A DNA stretch of 64,000 nt, from the NCBI GenBank assembly GCA_030180135.1, contig CM058231.1, forward strand, positions 21,889,034 to 21,953,033, written 5' to 3'. This document shows, piece by piece, positions 8,774 to 19,888 of this stretch. The translations under genes were made by a program, and so were the position numbers. The notes below the pieces were generated by a model, which worked only from the letters and a program-made list of their open reading frames with translations, was not told where the DNA came from and did not search any database. This DNA comes from Orychophragmus violaceus. Lineage: Eukaryota; Streptophyta; Magnoliopsida; Brassicales; Brassicaceae. The first letter of the stretch is position 1; each line of letters starts with the position of its first letter.

Positions 8774-9330
8774 GCAATAGATTCAGGTTAAGCGAAACGG
8801 AAGAGAGGCTTGGAAGCCCAAATTGGAACATAAGAGCGGACAACAAACAATCGGTTAACCAGAAAATAAAGAGACGATCCAAATCGGAAAGAATAAACTG
8901 GATCGGTGAGAAGACGATCCAAACATACCTTGAAGAGAAGACGGTAGCTTGTAGGTCTACGGTGACTGGTAGTAGATCGGTGACCGGATAAACTAGATCA
9001 GGTTTCTTCGTGAAGAACAGAAACGAAAGCTGGAAGCAAAAGGAGAAATAGAGGGCGAAGAAGAAGAAACAGAAGGAGATGAAGATCGATCGGAGGAGAG
9101 ATGAGATAGATCGGAGGAGAGATAGATCGGAGGAGAGAAAGGAGGCTAAGAATCGAGAAATGAGAAAATGATTAGGGTTTTCTCGGCTAAGGCATTTAGA
9201 GCCGAAATGGGCCAAAAGATAAGTGGGCGCGTAATGAAATTTGAGGCCCAAATTTTAACCGTGAAAATGAATTATGGCCCGCGATTTTTTTTTCACATAG
9301 CTACGAATTATTAGTAGCCATCTGTAACTA
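8774..9330 (-). promoter_or_regulatory. 5' region of CACTA-1 second gene
   Basis: This is probable 5' UTR, UTR intron and promoter for the gene at 6348-8735. It is purine-rich on the plus strand (AGATCGGAGGAGAG repeats at 9088-9140). At its upstream end is CATAGCTACGAATTATTAGTAGCC (9296-9319), two CACTA subterminal-type motifs, comparable to 59306-59345 in CACTA-2. The open frame here (8646-9251) has no protein support. Confidence 0.45.
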
Positions 9331-9780
9331 ATTAAGTATAAATATAATTTTAAAATATGAATAAATTTATAATAAACAAGTTACTTATGAATATAAATTT
9401 AAAATATGAATATATAAATATATAATACAAAAGTTAATAATGAATATAATTTTAAAATATGAATATATACATGTATATTTAATTAACAACTTAATTATGA
9501 ATGTAGTTTATAAGATATGGGTATATATTAAATAAGTTATAAATGATCAAGAAATTTAAATATTAATATATATATATATATATGATACAAAAGTTAATAA
9601 TAAATATAATTTTAAAATATGAATAAATATATAGATATTTAATTACCAGCTTAATTATGAATATAGTTTATAAGATATGGATATATATTAAAGTTATAAA
9701 TGATCAAGAAATTAAATGTATGGATATATATTAAACAAGATATTTATGAATATCATTACAATAAAACATAACACCATACA
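9330..9780. repeat. AT-rich tandem duplication between the two CACTA-1 genes
   Basis: Very AT-rich DNA with a unit of about 161 bp present roughly twice; the landmark ATACAAAAGTTAATAA occurs at about 9424 and 9585. A TA dinucleotide run lies near 9570. No gene is seen. It corresponds in position to the telomere-like spacer of CACTA-2. Confidence 0.6.
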
Positions 9781-12700
9781 TCATTATTAGTCCGAATGTG
9801 AATCTGAATCCGAATATTCACTATATTGATCTTCTAAGTCATTTTCAGAAAAATATTCATCAGCAGGATTGATCATCGGTGTCGGATCATAATCCATGGT
9901 ATCTTGTATCGCATGTGCTTCCACTCGAACGATATTTGTAGATGGTATCTCATGGTTGAGAAAGTCGTTTTACACTGCAATTTGAGAAACTTCTTGACTT
10001 TCATAAAATTCTCTCGGCATTACCTTTGTTTTTGCCCACCATTCTTCTCTCATTGGTCGTAAACGTGGGTAAGTAATATAACAGACCTGGTCACATTGCT
10101 CCGGTAATATGAAAGGATCATACTTATCGTAATGCATCTGCGGGCAAACATCAACAATACCTGACGAATGTCTTCGTATTCCTCGAGTGGTGTTGAACCA
10201 TTGACACTTGAAAATCATGGATTTCAGCTTAACACCACTGTGATACTGTATCATGAATATCTCATCAATCAATCCAAAATATTCGGTCTCGGCAGAACCA
10301 TGAACCGAAACACCGTAGTTCATTGTCTTCTTGTTTTTCCATGGTTTTGTGTATGATAATGAAATCCCCTCGAGTAATACATGGGTCATGATGTGAATTG
10401 ATGCATCGGACCTTGTACAAATTCCAGTACCCACAATGAAAATTCGAATGATTTGCTCGCATGATTGATCTGCATATTTATAAAAAAAATTAGATATCTA
10501 CCAATATGTAATAATAAATCTCTTTATTTTAGTACTTACATATTCTTTACACCATGTAGAAAAATGTTTATCATTTGCTCTCGTTATAGCATCGGAAGTT
10601 GTATGTGGGTGATCTGCAATCCATTCTTCTTCAAACATCCTGTGAACACATTAAATTAAATACACATAAAAGCAATAATTATTTTAGGATATAGGGTTTA
10701 TAGGTTTAGGATTTAGGGTTTAGGGCTAGAGGTTAGGGTTTAGCTTTTAGGGTTTAAGGTTTAGGGTTAGGGTTGTAGCATTTAGGGTTTAAGGTTAGGA
10801 TTTAGGGTTGTATAGTTTAGGGTTTTGGGTTAGAGGTTAGGGTTTAACATTTAGGGTTTAAGGTTTAGGGTTAGAAGTTAGGGTTGTAGCATTTAGGGTT
10901 TAGGGGTAGAGGTTAGGATTTAGGGTTTAGAGTTTTGGGTTTAGGGTTTAGGGTTTTGGGTTAGTGTTTAGGGTTTACCTTTCGTATGGTTCAAACCATT
11001 CACAATTAAGTAGTAAGAATGTATGAGACACGTTGTAATCTTCGTCGTTTAACCATGCACTTGATGATTTGCCACTAATTCTTCCGAATTGCTGAAACAT
11101 GATCGGAACATCGGGATGATTGTAGGTGAAACTTATATCCTTAGCATCTTCTTCAAAGTCTAAAACTTATGGTTCTGCAATATAATTGGATGTCACGTAG
11201 GAAATCTCTTCATTCACACACTGAGCCACTATCGATCCTCCGATTCTGGCCTTGTTTTTAACCTTTTTCTTCAAGTGATACATATACCGCTCAAAAGGAT
11301 ACTTCCACCTATATTGGACCGGACCGCCTAAAGCAGCTTCATTTGGAAGATACACAGGTAGAGGTTCCATCACATCAAAAACACCGGTAGAAAGATCTTT
11401 TCGAGATTGCAAAGCCTCATTGCAATGTTTTCTTTCAATTTGACAACATCGTCGGTCCTTAAGACTTTCATAGATATTTCTCGAAAAAATAGCGCGATAT
11501 CTGCATAAATTGAAACAAAATTAAATGATTAACAAGTAATAGCACAGATAAATGATAACCTCTAAGTCTGGTCTTCTGCAGAACGCCGGGAGATCCAACG
11601 TCGATTTCACGCTATCCTTTGTCTTACCGGGAACATTGAGCATTGTATTGAAGATATTGTCGAAGAAATTTTTCTCGATATGCATGAAATCGAGGCTGTG
11701 CTGAAGAAGTAGATCCTCCTAGTACGCCAACTCCCAAAAGATACTCCTCTTCACCCAATTGTGGTCGACACCATATGCAGCAATTGTTTGAGAAGGATTG
11801 TGATGTCCTTTACCTCCACAATCAACCGTTTTCCTCACTAATTAGCCATGGCGGTGGTTCATCCTGAACATTTTTGTTCTTCATGAACGCTCTAACATTC
11901 CGTCTGTAAGGATGATCTTCTGGCAAAAACATTATGTGACAATCGAACCGGTTATGTTTTCTTCCATTTGGCAACCAAAACGATGTTGTCGCATCCAAAC
12001 AATATGGACAAGCCAACCGTCCATGTGTCATACATCCAAATAGCATTCCGTAAGCTGGAAAATCGCTATTGTCCACATCAAGGCAGCTCTCATCGTGAAT
12101 ATTTCCTTCCGCGAGAATCATAAGTCGCCACACCATCGCTCCATAGGATTTTGAACTCTACAATCAGCGGTTGCAGATAAATATCCAAACTCTTCTTCGG
12201 ATGGTTTGGCCATGGAACTAATATAGAGAGGAAGAAATACTCTCTTTTTATACACATCCCGGGGGGTAAATTGTACGGTGTTACTATGACGAGCCAGACC
12301 GAATACGACTGCCCGTTCATACCAATTGGATTAAATCCATCGGTTGATAAACCAAGATAAACAGTGCGGCTCTCAGAAGCAAATACAGGATATACCTCAT
12401 TAAAATGTTTATATGCTCTTCCATCTGACGGATGGTGCATTTCTTTACGGGGGAAACATGTTCAGCATGCCACCTCATTTGTGAAGAGGTCGTAGTTGAT
12501 TGGTACAATCTCTTCAACCGGTCGGCTATTGGCAAATAGAACATCCTTTGCTTTGCTATCTTTTTCCCCGATCGACCAACTGGTTCATACCAATCTTTTC
12601 ACAAAACCGACATTGTAACAAATCACGATCCGCACCCTTCCAAAAAAAGCATGCAATTGTCCTCGCACACATCAATCTTATGACATGGCATTCCAAGAGA

Positions 12701-12840
12701 CCGTGTCAACTACTTCGTCTTGTAGTATGATTTAGGAGCATTATTAGCGATGTTAGATTATTTTTGAAGGTCTGAGCAATCTCGTCTAGGCATTCCTCCA
12801 GGATATTGTAATTGATCTTCCAATTCAACACCTTAGAATA
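9781..12840 (-). pseudogene. TNP2-type CACTA transposase, broken (CACTA-1)
   Basis: This encoded the transposase that cuts CACTA elements at their ends. Reading leftwards from about 12830: the N-terminal part, then the TNP2 core (12440-11822) with STDGFNPIGMNGQSYSVW, VTPYNLPPGMCIKREYFFLS and MTHGRLACPYC. Next is a DUF4218-like block (11412-11167) with AALGGPVQYRWKYPFERYMY, and a DUF4216-like block (10434-9970) with FGLIDEIFMIQY and YDKYDPFILPEQCDQVCY. Between the last two lies a telomere-like tract. Compared with CACTA-2 there is a frameshift near 12440 just before the MHHPSDGRA segment, and others further on. Confidence 0.85.
10684..10976 (+). repeat. Degenerate telomere-like tract (TTTAGGG-type) in TNP2 intron
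   Basis: About 290 bases of imperfect TTTAGGG/TTAGGGTT units mixed with GAGGTTAGGG. It lies between the DUF4216 and DUF4218 blocks, where CACTA-2 has a short intron (about 60680-60750) with no such repeat. It is therefore an addition specific to this copy, not a true telomere. Confidence 0.85.
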
Positions 12841-12910
12841 CAAAATTTAAAAATTCCATTAGTACACTACTCATAAAAACAAGAATATAAATATATATGT
12901 ATATAAAAAA

Positions 12911-13513
12911 GTCATATAATTCTGGGGGTCATGATGGCTTGCTAGAGTCCGCTCATGATCTATAAGTCTTGGACTTATTGCCTTTATTATATGATCCCAT
13001 ATGGGTCACACGCCTAAGCTAACAGGAAAATGTGTAGGAACGTTTTAGCAGAAGTACAGTAAAAGTGCTAGGCATTTACTGTACTTAGAGAGAATAAAAG
13101 GTTTAGCCACTGTGCATCGATCGATGCATGAGGTGCAACGATCGATGCAGTGCGCAAACACCGACGAGTTAATTGGTATTTGGGCCAAATGGCCCAAACG
13201 GAACAGGACGAGTTTTGTGTCATAAAACTCGAGTTTCAGACTGATTAACCCTAAGACTTGAGCCGAAAACTCTCTCTCTCTGCGCCGAGTTCCCCTTGTG
13301 GTCTAGCAGCTGTTTCCTGTGAAAGCGTGTGTGAACCTTTGGAGGATTCATCCCTCGGTGTTTCTCTGATCTCAGACATACCATCTTCTTCCGCTGCAAT
13401 AACAGGTATAAGGTGAGATCATCATTTGTTTCTATTCTGAGAAGAACCTAGATCGCATGTTTAGGATAATCTGAATCTGGAATTGAATCAGGATTAATCT
13501 AAACGCTCCAACA
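12911..13513 (+). repeat. Cop-B 5' LTR, 5'-truncated (603 bp)
   Basis: It aligns with 19959-20557 of the right LTR and ends normally in CGCTCCAACA. The bases corresponding to 19889-19958 are missing. The junction shares only AAGTCAT with the left neighbour. A palindromic pair TGCATCGATCGATGCA / TGCAACGATCGATGCA lies at 13113-13152. The lost piece is the start of U3, so promoter activity may be reduced but need not be lost. Confidence 0.88.
13113..13152. repeat. CGATCGA pair in Cop-B 5' LTR
   Basis: TGCATCGATCGATGCA (a perfect 16-base palindrome), then TGAGG, then TGCAACGATCGATGCA. The identical pair is at 20161-20200 in the 3' LTR. Confidence 0.9.
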
Positions 13514-13514
13514 G

Positions 13515-13526
13515 TGGTATCAGAGC
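13515..13526 (+). other. Primer binding site of Cop-B (tRNA-iMet)
   Basis: TGGTATCAGAGC begins two bases after the LTR end. It is the standard copia primer site, complementary to the 3' end of initiator tRNA-Met. Confidence 0.95.
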
Positions 13527-15056
13527 TTTAGGTTCTGGTTTTTCTTGTTTAGATTCATGTTTAGGATTGTTTAAAGAGGTGTTTTTGAATCAATCTACTG
13601 ATAAGATTAAAACACTTAAGAAACAAGAATTGAATCCTAAACAAACTGTTTAAAAATCGCATGACCAAACTATATTGATTTGGTATGTGATCTAAACTGA
13701 TTTTGCATCGACTGAGATCGCATTGCATCGATCGATGCAATGCAAGGATCGATCGTTGCAGTCGCGAGAGATTGACCGCGATCGCATGGATCGTTCAAAC
13801 GATCGCATGGATCTCACGAGAATCTCTCGGCCAAACCTGATAACCGTTCGTGCACACGTGAGAGCATCGATCGATGCAGGATCGATGAACGATCGTTGCA
13901 GGATCGATGCTGTGAGCATCGATCGATGCGGTTAGGGTTTTGGCTCGGTTTAATTTAATTAAAATTAAACGTCTCGGTTTAATAAACAGATTTAATAATT
14001 TTATTAAGTCTGGTTAAACCGGGATAAGAAATCCAATGTCGAAAGAAATATTGGATTTAGTGCCTAAACCAGGAATTTCTAATTTGATTTGGTTGGACCA
14101 AATAAATTGAGAAATTCCGGTTTAGTAAATAACCGGTTGACAATTGTGGTCATCGTAGTAATTGAAACTTGGTTAAACCAGTTTTAATGAACCAGACCGG
14201 TTATGTCAATTAATTGGACAATTGGGTCATGTCTTGGACATGGACCAATTCTTGGGCCTCGGGCCAAGAAGTTAAAACAATTGGGCCAATTATTTGAGTC
14301 TTTCTTCAGATTAATTTAAAATTTATTTTATAATATTGTAAAGTCGATTTTAAATTAAAGTTTCCGAAATTTTGAAATTAGAAAGTTTCTTAAAATAGAA
14401 GTTTCTGAATTTGCGGGTTTTGGATTTTAAGAAATTTCTAAAGTTAGAAAGTTTCCAATTTTAGAAAGTTTCCGAAAATAGTAGGTTTCCATAAATAGAA
14501 AGTTTCCCGAAATAGTAATCTTCTATTTTGGGAATGAATTTTAATAAACCTACGAACCTCAAATAATATCAAGCGTTGGATGTCTTGTCCAGGCTATGTC
14601 AGCTGTCAAAGCCCATTCAATTGCATTCATGGCCTTACAGTGTGAGGATGTCTGCTTTTGCGTGGGTAAGACGGTTTGTGATTCATAAATGTCATTGGGA
14701 GTCCCAGACATTAATGATTACATGACTGTATAGTCCGGTTTTCTTGACTAGGCCATCGGGAGTCCCGGGCCTTGAGACATCAGAGTGGATTGGGCCTCGG
14801 GCCCAGATTCACAACCAAGAGTTATATCACGGATATAATTAGCCGATATAGGGCTTACCGATATAAGCTAAGGTTTGGTGACGGCCAGTGGCCCACTTTA
14901 ATCTTAGTTATATGTGGATCTTGGAATCATTATATTCTATTGAGGGTAACTTATGTTATTGAATATAATGCGTGATTAATCATATTAAATTTTTAATACG
15001 AGATTAGTCATTTTGAACATAATAACTAATAACCTTTTTATTTATATATTTCAGAT
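13527..15056 (+). other. Cop-B leader, non-coding, 1.5 kb
   Basis: Long untranslated leader before the polyprotein. The first part (13700-13932) is crowded with CGATCGA and GATCGTTGCA motifs. Next comes a region rich in short inverted repeats, such as GTTTAATTT-AATTA-AAATTAAAC near 13948-13970 and several GGTTTA/TAAACC arms. A block of GAAAGTTTC-type short repeats follows at about 14355-14530. No convincing short upstream gene is seen. Confidence 0.7.
13700..13932. repeat. CGATCGA motif cluster in Cop-B leader
   Basis: At least eight variants, including GCATCGATCGATGCAATG, GGATCGATCGTTGCAG, GCATCGATCGATGCAGG, GAACGATCGTTGCAGG and GCATCGATCGATGCGG. Spacing is irregular. Confidence 0.8.
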
Positions 15057-18000
15057 ATGACTACTACAAGCACACAAAACACATTCTCGATCCGGTCTGT
15101 TCTCGAGAAGGAGAAGCTGACTGGAACGAACTTCCTGACATGGTCAAGGAACTTGAGGCTGGTCCTCAAGCAGGAGAAGAAGGATTATGTCCTTCGAGAT
15201 CCCCTCCCCGAGAGGCCTCTTGCCAATGCTGCCAGGACTCTGCACAATGCTTGGGAAAAGCATTCGTCAGATGAAAATGATGTTTATTGCCTGATGTTGG
15301 TGACAATGACTCCAGAGCTGCAAAAGCAGTTCGAAAGTGTATTGTCTCCAATCGAGATCATGGCAAGCCTGAAATCACTTTTTCAGGAGCAGGCTAGGAC
15401 CGAGAGGTTCCAGACAGTTAAGAACCTCTTGGACTGTAAGTTGGCTGCGAATGCGGCAGTGAGTCCTCATGTGTTGAAGATGATGGGTTATCTCGATCAT
15501 CTTCACAAACTCGACTGCCCAATCAGCCAGGAACTTGCCTGCGACATCATTCTGCAGTCTTTACCTGCAAGCTATGATCAGTTCATTCTGAACTTTAACA
15601 TGCATGGCTTGAGTAAGACACTGCCTGAGCTTCACGGAATGCTCAAGACTGCAGAGCCCAACTTGAAGAAAACCGCCAAGGACCCCAATGTACTTATGGT
15701 ACAAAAGGGCAAGGGGTTTAAGAAGTCTTCTGCTAAGGATAAGGGAAAGGCCAAGGGTGTCCAAGTCGTGGACTCAGACACGCCAAAGCCCAAGCCCAAG
15801 TCCAAGGCTGGGCCAACTGACATGTGCAGGTTCTGCAAAGAACTGGGGCATTGGAGAAGAGATTGTAAGAAATTCCAGGAAGGTCTAAAGGAATTAAAGA
15901 AGAAGACTTTCGAGACTTCTTCATCAGGTATTTTTGTTATAGAAGTTAATACAACTACTTCTGATAATACCTCATGGGTCATGGATACTGGTTGTGGGGC
16001 TCATATTTGTACTAATATGCAGGCACTCAGCAACAGTAGAAGGCTGAAGCAAGGACAAGTGGAACTACGAGTTGGGAATGGAGCGAAAGTTTCAGCACTA
16101 GCTGTAGGAACTTACTTGTTGTCTTTACCTTCGGGATTGATTTTAGAACTTAATAATTGTTATTTTGTACCTGCTATAAGCAGAAATATTATTTCAATTT
16201 CTTTGTTGGATTTGGAAGGTTATGATTTTTCAGTTAAGAATAAATTATGTTCCTTCAATCGCAACAATTTGTTCTATGGTTCGGCCCCTCTTACGAATGG
16301 GCTTTACATACTCGATCAATCCGCGCCAATTTATAACATCAATACAAAACGGTTTAAACCTAATGAGGAAAACCGAACGTTTCTATGGCATTGTCGTTTA
16401 GGGCACATCAGCGAGAAACGCATCAAGAGGCTCCATTCGAATGGACTTCTTGGCTCATTTGACTTTGAGTCATGTGAGAAATGCGAATCCTGCATGATGG
16501 GCAAAATGACACGGGCCCCCTTTAATAAACCTAACGAGAGGGCCAGTGACTTATTGGGCCTGATACACACTGATGTGTGTGGCCCAATGTCCACTAATGC
16601 AAGAGGAAACTATCAGTACTTCATTACCTTCACTGATGATTTCAGTAGGTATGGATATGTTTATTTAATGAAACATAAGTCTGAATCTTTTGAGAAGTTC
16701 AGAGAATTCCAAAATGAAGTACAGAACCAACTTGGCAAAAGCATTAAGGCTCTTCGGTCCGACCGAGGAGGAGAATACTTAAGCCAAGAATTCAGTGATC
16801 ATCTGAGAGAGTGTGGGATTGTATCCCAACTCACTCCTCCTGGAACACCTCAATGGAATGGTGTGTCTGAGAGGAGAAATCGGACCTTATTGGATATGGT
16901 TCGATCTATGATGAGTCACACAGACCTTCCAATATCCCTTTGGGGATATGCTCTGCTAACAGCAGTGTTCACACTAAACAGAGCACCATCAAAAGCAGTA
17001 GCAAAGACACCATATGAATTATGGACTGGAGAAGCTCCAGTGCTGTCTTATCTAAGAATTTGGGGTTGTGAAGCCTATGTTAAGAGATTAATCTCAGATA
17101 AGCTTACACCAAAATCTGATAAATGCTATTTCATTGGTTATCCACGGGAAACCAAGGCTTATTACTTCTATCTACGTTCCGAGAACAAGATTTTTGTTGC
17201 CCGGGATTGTAACTTTCTTGAGAGGGAGTTTCTCTCTAAGAAAGACAGTGGGAGTAAGGTACTGCTTGAAGAAATTCAAGATGAACAGGATACTGCCCAA
17301 CCTAATGAGGAAGAGCAGCAGGAGGACCTACAAGAAATTGTAGAGCCTGAACCTGTAGTACCTGAAGTTCGAAGATCCGGGAGGATCCGTCACGAACCCG
17401 AGAGATATCAAGGATTCCTCGTGACTAACTGTCATGATCTTTTGATCATTGATGGTGATGAACCATCGAACTTCAACCAAGCCATGATGGGCCCAGATTC
17501 CTCTAAGTGGCGCAAGGCCACTGATTCCGAAATGGACTCCATGTCGGTCAACCAAGTTTTTTCGTTGGTTGACTTACCCGCTGGTGTAAAAGCCATCGAG
17601 TGCAAATGGATCTTCAAGAAGAAGATTGACGTGGATGGAAATGTCCAGATTTATAAAGCCAGGTTGGTGGCAAAAGGTTTCAGACAAGTTCACGGTGTGG
17701 ACTACGATGAAACCTATTCACCAGTGGCTATGATGAAATCTATTCGGATTCTACTAGCAACTGCAGCTTTTCATGATTATGAAATTTGGCAGATGGACGT
17801 GAAAACCGCCTTCCTGAATGGTATTCTGGAAGAGGATGTGTATATGACACAACCTGACGGTTACATAGATCCGAAGAATGCTGGGAAAGTATGCAAGCTT
17901 CATAAATCCATTTATGGATTGAAGCAAGCATCGAGGAGCTGGAATCTTCGTTTTGATGAAGCGATCAAGCAATTTGACTTCATCAGAAACGAAGAAGAAC

Positions 18001-19034
18001 AATGCGTGTATAAGAAATCTAGTGGGAGCAAGATTGTATTTCTTATTCTGTATGTCGATGACATACTGCTTCTCGGAAACGACGTTCCAATGCTAAAGTC
18101 CGTAAAAGACTGGCTTGGAAGTTGTTTTTCCATGAAAGACATGGGTGAAGCCGCATACGTTCTTGGAATTAGGATCTATCGGGATAGACCTAAGAGGCTG
18201 ATAGGCTTGTGTCAAGACTCATACATTGACAAAGTCCTACAAAGATTCAGCATGAAAGATTCCAAGAAGGGCTTCACGCCAATGGTACATGGCACAACGC
18301 TAAGCAAGAAGCAGAGCCCTACGTCGGCTGCTGAGCTTGAGCGCATGAAGAATATTCCTTATGCATCTGCAATAGGATCTGTCATGTATGCCATGATCTG
18401 TACTCGTCCTGATGTTGCTTATGCATTGAGCATGACGAGTAGATACCAGTCAAATCCAGGTGAAAACCATTGGATTGCCGTAAAGAATATCTTGAAGTAT
18501 CTAAGACATACTAAGGATAAATTCTTAGTGTACGGTGGAAGTGATGTGCTTAAAGTCAGTGGATTCACGGACGCAAGTTTCCAGACAGACACAGATGATT
18601 TCCGGTCACAGTCCGGTTATGTCTTTTGTCTGAATGGCGGTGCAGTAAGTTGGAGAAGCTCCAAGCAGGACACCGTTGCTGATTCCACTACAGAAGCTGA
18701 ATATATCGCCGCCTCAGAAGCAGCGAAGGAAGCTGTTTGGATACGAAAGTTCATTATGGAACTAGGTGTGATACCAGATGCGGCTGAGCCTCTGGCGCTA
18801 TTTTGTGACAACAATGGTGCTATAGCTCAGGCAAAGGAACCAAGATCACACCAGAAATCCAAGCATGTTCAAAGAAGATATCACTTGATACGTGACATCG
18901 TTAATAGAAAGGAAGTCAAGATCAGCCGAGTTCCGACAGATGATAATGTCGCTGATCCGTTGACAAAGCCACTCCCAAGGCCTAAGCTCGAGTTCCTGAC
19001 TGAAGCTGTAGGCATTAGAAACATTGAAATGTAA
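15057..19034 (+). CDS. Cop-B gag-pol polyprotein (Ty1/copia), 1325 aa
   Basis: This is a single intact frame with all functions in copia order. Gag occupies about residues 1-250 (GTNFLTWSRNLRLVL motif). A CCHC zinc knuckle, CRFCKELGHWRRDC, is at 257-270. The aspartic protease motif MDTGCGAH has its active Asp at 310. Integrase starts with an HHCC zinc finger from about 445, then a D-D-E core (LIHTDVCGP near 505, GVSERRN near 605). Reverse transcriptase starts near 835, with WQMDVKTAFLNG and the catalytic YVDDILLL (Asp 1001 and 1002). RNase H is near the C-terminus (GFTDASFQTD, then STTEAEYIA). Length is normal for a plant copia polyprotein. No stop or shift is seen, so the protein set may be functional and could act in trans on Cop-A/Cop-C-type copies. 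Lineage within copia is not assigned. Confidence 0.95.
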   Translation: MTTTSTQNTFSIRSVLEKEKLTGTNFLTWSRNLRLVLKQEKKDYVLRDPLPERPLANAARTLHNAWEKHSSDENDVYCLMLVTMTPELQKQFESVLSPIEIMASLKSLFQEQARTERFQTVKNLLDCKLAANAAVSPHVLKMMGYLDHLHKLDCPISQELACDIILQSLPASYDQFILNFNMHGLSKTLPELHGMLKTAEPNLKKTAKDPNVLMVQKGKGFKKSSAKDKGKAKGVQVVDSDTPKPKPKSKAGPTDMCRFCKELGHWRRDCKKFQEGLKELKKKTFETSSSGIFVIEVNTTTSDNTSWVMDTGCGAHICTNMQALSNSRRLKQGQVELRVGNGAKVSALAVGTYLLSLPSGLILELNNCYFVPAISRNIISISLLDLEGYDFSVKNKLCSFNRNNLFYGSAPLTNGLYILDQSAPIYNINTKRFKPNEENRTFLWHCRLGHISEKRIKRLHSNGLLGSFDFESCEKCESCMMGKMTRAPFNKPNERASDLLGLIHTDVCGPMSTNARGNYQYFITFTDDFSRYGYVYLMKHKSESFEKFREFQNEVQNQLGKSIKALRSDRGGEYLSQEFSDHLRECGIVSQLTPPGTPQWNGVSERRNRTLLDMVRSMMSHTDLPISLWGYALLTAVFTLNRAPSKAVAKTPYELWTGEAPVLSYLRIWGCEAYVKRLISDKLTPKSDKCYFIGYPRETKAYYFYLRSENKIFVARDCNFLEREFLSKKDSGSKVLLEEIQDEQDTAQPNEEEQQEDLQEIVEPEPVVPEVRRSGRIRHEPERYQGFLVTNCHDLLIIDGDEPSNFNQAMMGPDSSKWRKATDSEMDSMSVNQVFSLVDLPAGVKAIECKWIFKKKIDVDGNVQIYKARLVAKGFRQVHGVDYDETYSPVAMMKSIRILLATAAFHDYEIWQMDVKTAFLNGILEEDVYMTQPDGYIDPKNAGKVCKLHKSIYGLKQASRSWNLRFDEAIKQFDFIRNEEEQCVYKKSSGSKIVFLILYVDDILLLGNDVPMLKSVKDWLGSCFSMKDMGEAAYVLGIRIYRDRPKRLIGLCQDSYIDKVLQRFSMKDSKKGFTPMVHGTTLSKKQSPTSAAELERMKNIPYASAIGSVMYAMICTRPDVAYALSMTSRYQSNPGENHWIAVKNILKYLRHTKDKFLVYGGSDVLKVSGFTDASFQTDTDDFRSQSGYVFCLNGGAVSWRSSKQDTVADSTTEAEYIAASEAAKEAVWIRKFIMELGVIPDAAEPLALFCDNNGAIAQAKEPRSHQKSKHVQRRYHLIRDIVNRKEVKISRVPTDDNVADPLTKPLPRPKLEFLTEAVGIRNIEM

Positions 19035-19876
19035 TCTAAATTTGAGTGGGAGTTTTGTGAGCTTTATTTTAGTTATTTGATATGTTCTTGTAAAACATTA
19101 TTTTATGTTTTAATGAAATTATTATTTCAAGATTATTTTAACTGTGATGAAATAATCGTTCCAAAATGATATAAACCATTTTATAGGTCATCGAAGTAAA
19201 TGACTTGATCTTGAGTCATCGAAGTCATTTAGCTTGATCATGAGACCCTATATTTGATAGATGTTATATATCATCCCGTCCCCAGTCGAAGGTTGTTGAA
19301 ATTGGAACATCAACAACCGTGTGAGACTGGATTGGTACGTGACTTATGACAAAGTCTCAGTGTGTCATAGATGCGCGGCATCAAAGTCAGTACATAGGTG
19401 TATGTTGGGAACATACGACCGGACAAGACCCGCTTATAAGAACTCTTCAGGATATTTATATCTGTGTCATAAGAGATTCTTACTACGACTATAGAGTATA
19501 GTCCTTAGACCTGAGTTCACATGCATGTGACTGTACATGGACTGATGTACTTTGATCATTGTCTAACGCTATCATTCTGTGATAGCTATAAGGACCTTGT
19601 TTGGGTATATCATGAAATGAATAGTTTACAGTGATGGAACAAGATGGGATTTGTCCCTCCAATAAAAATGGAGTGAATATCTCTAGGCCAATCGGAGATT
19701 TGAATACTGGAAAACGCATGGCCATGCTCAAACGGACTTTCCCGAGTCGTTTGGATTGTCAGTATCAAATCAGAGTCCGATGAACAAGATTAGGCTTTAT
19801 AAGGATGACACCAATCTTGCCTTATGACTAATCGAGATATTGAGACAAAAGGATTATGAATACAGAGATTCCAGTA
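19035..19876 (+). other. Cop-B 3' non-coding region
   Basis: About 840 bases between the polyprotein stop and the polypurine tract. Parts resemble the 3' regions of Cop-A and Cop-C (for example GTCCCCAGTCGAAGGTTGTTG against GTCCCTAGTCGAGGTTGTT). This shows that Cop-B is a diverged relative of those copies. No gene is seen. Confidence 0.65.
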
Positions 19877-19888
19877 CAAGTGGGAGAT
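19877..19888 (+). other. Polypurine tract of Cop-B
   Basis: ACAAGTGGGAGAT directly precedes the 3' LTR. The same purine tract precedes the LTRs at 1230 and 51288. It primes plus-strand DNA synthesis. Confidence 0.85.

Larger units (their letters stand above)
6343..12909 (-). mobile_element. CACTA-1: remnant of a CACTA (En/Spm) DNA transposon
   Basis: Two minus-strand genes identify it. On the right is a TNP2-type transposase (9970-12830), on the left a Ptta/En/Spm-type second gene (6348-8735). Gene order, exon layout and domain order match CACTA-2 at 55122-63654. Neither terminus is present: Gyp-1 is inserted in the last part of the second gene at 6343, and the region upstream of TNP2 stops abruptly at 12909 where Cop-B begins. 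Both genes carry stops and shifts, so the element is dead. Confidence 0.82.

Noticed and set aside
8646..9251. 201-codon frame, Phe/Ser/Leu-rich, minus strand
   Set aside because: It overlaps the promoter and UTR of the CACTA-1 second gene and reads the complement of a purine-rich tract.
10684..10976. True chromosome end or subtelomere
   Set aside because: Repeats are degenerate, short and inside a transposase intron, with transposon sequence on both sides.
15166..18814. Minus-strand frames opposite the Cop-B polyprotein
   Set aside because: Shadow frames of an intact coding sequence on the other strand.
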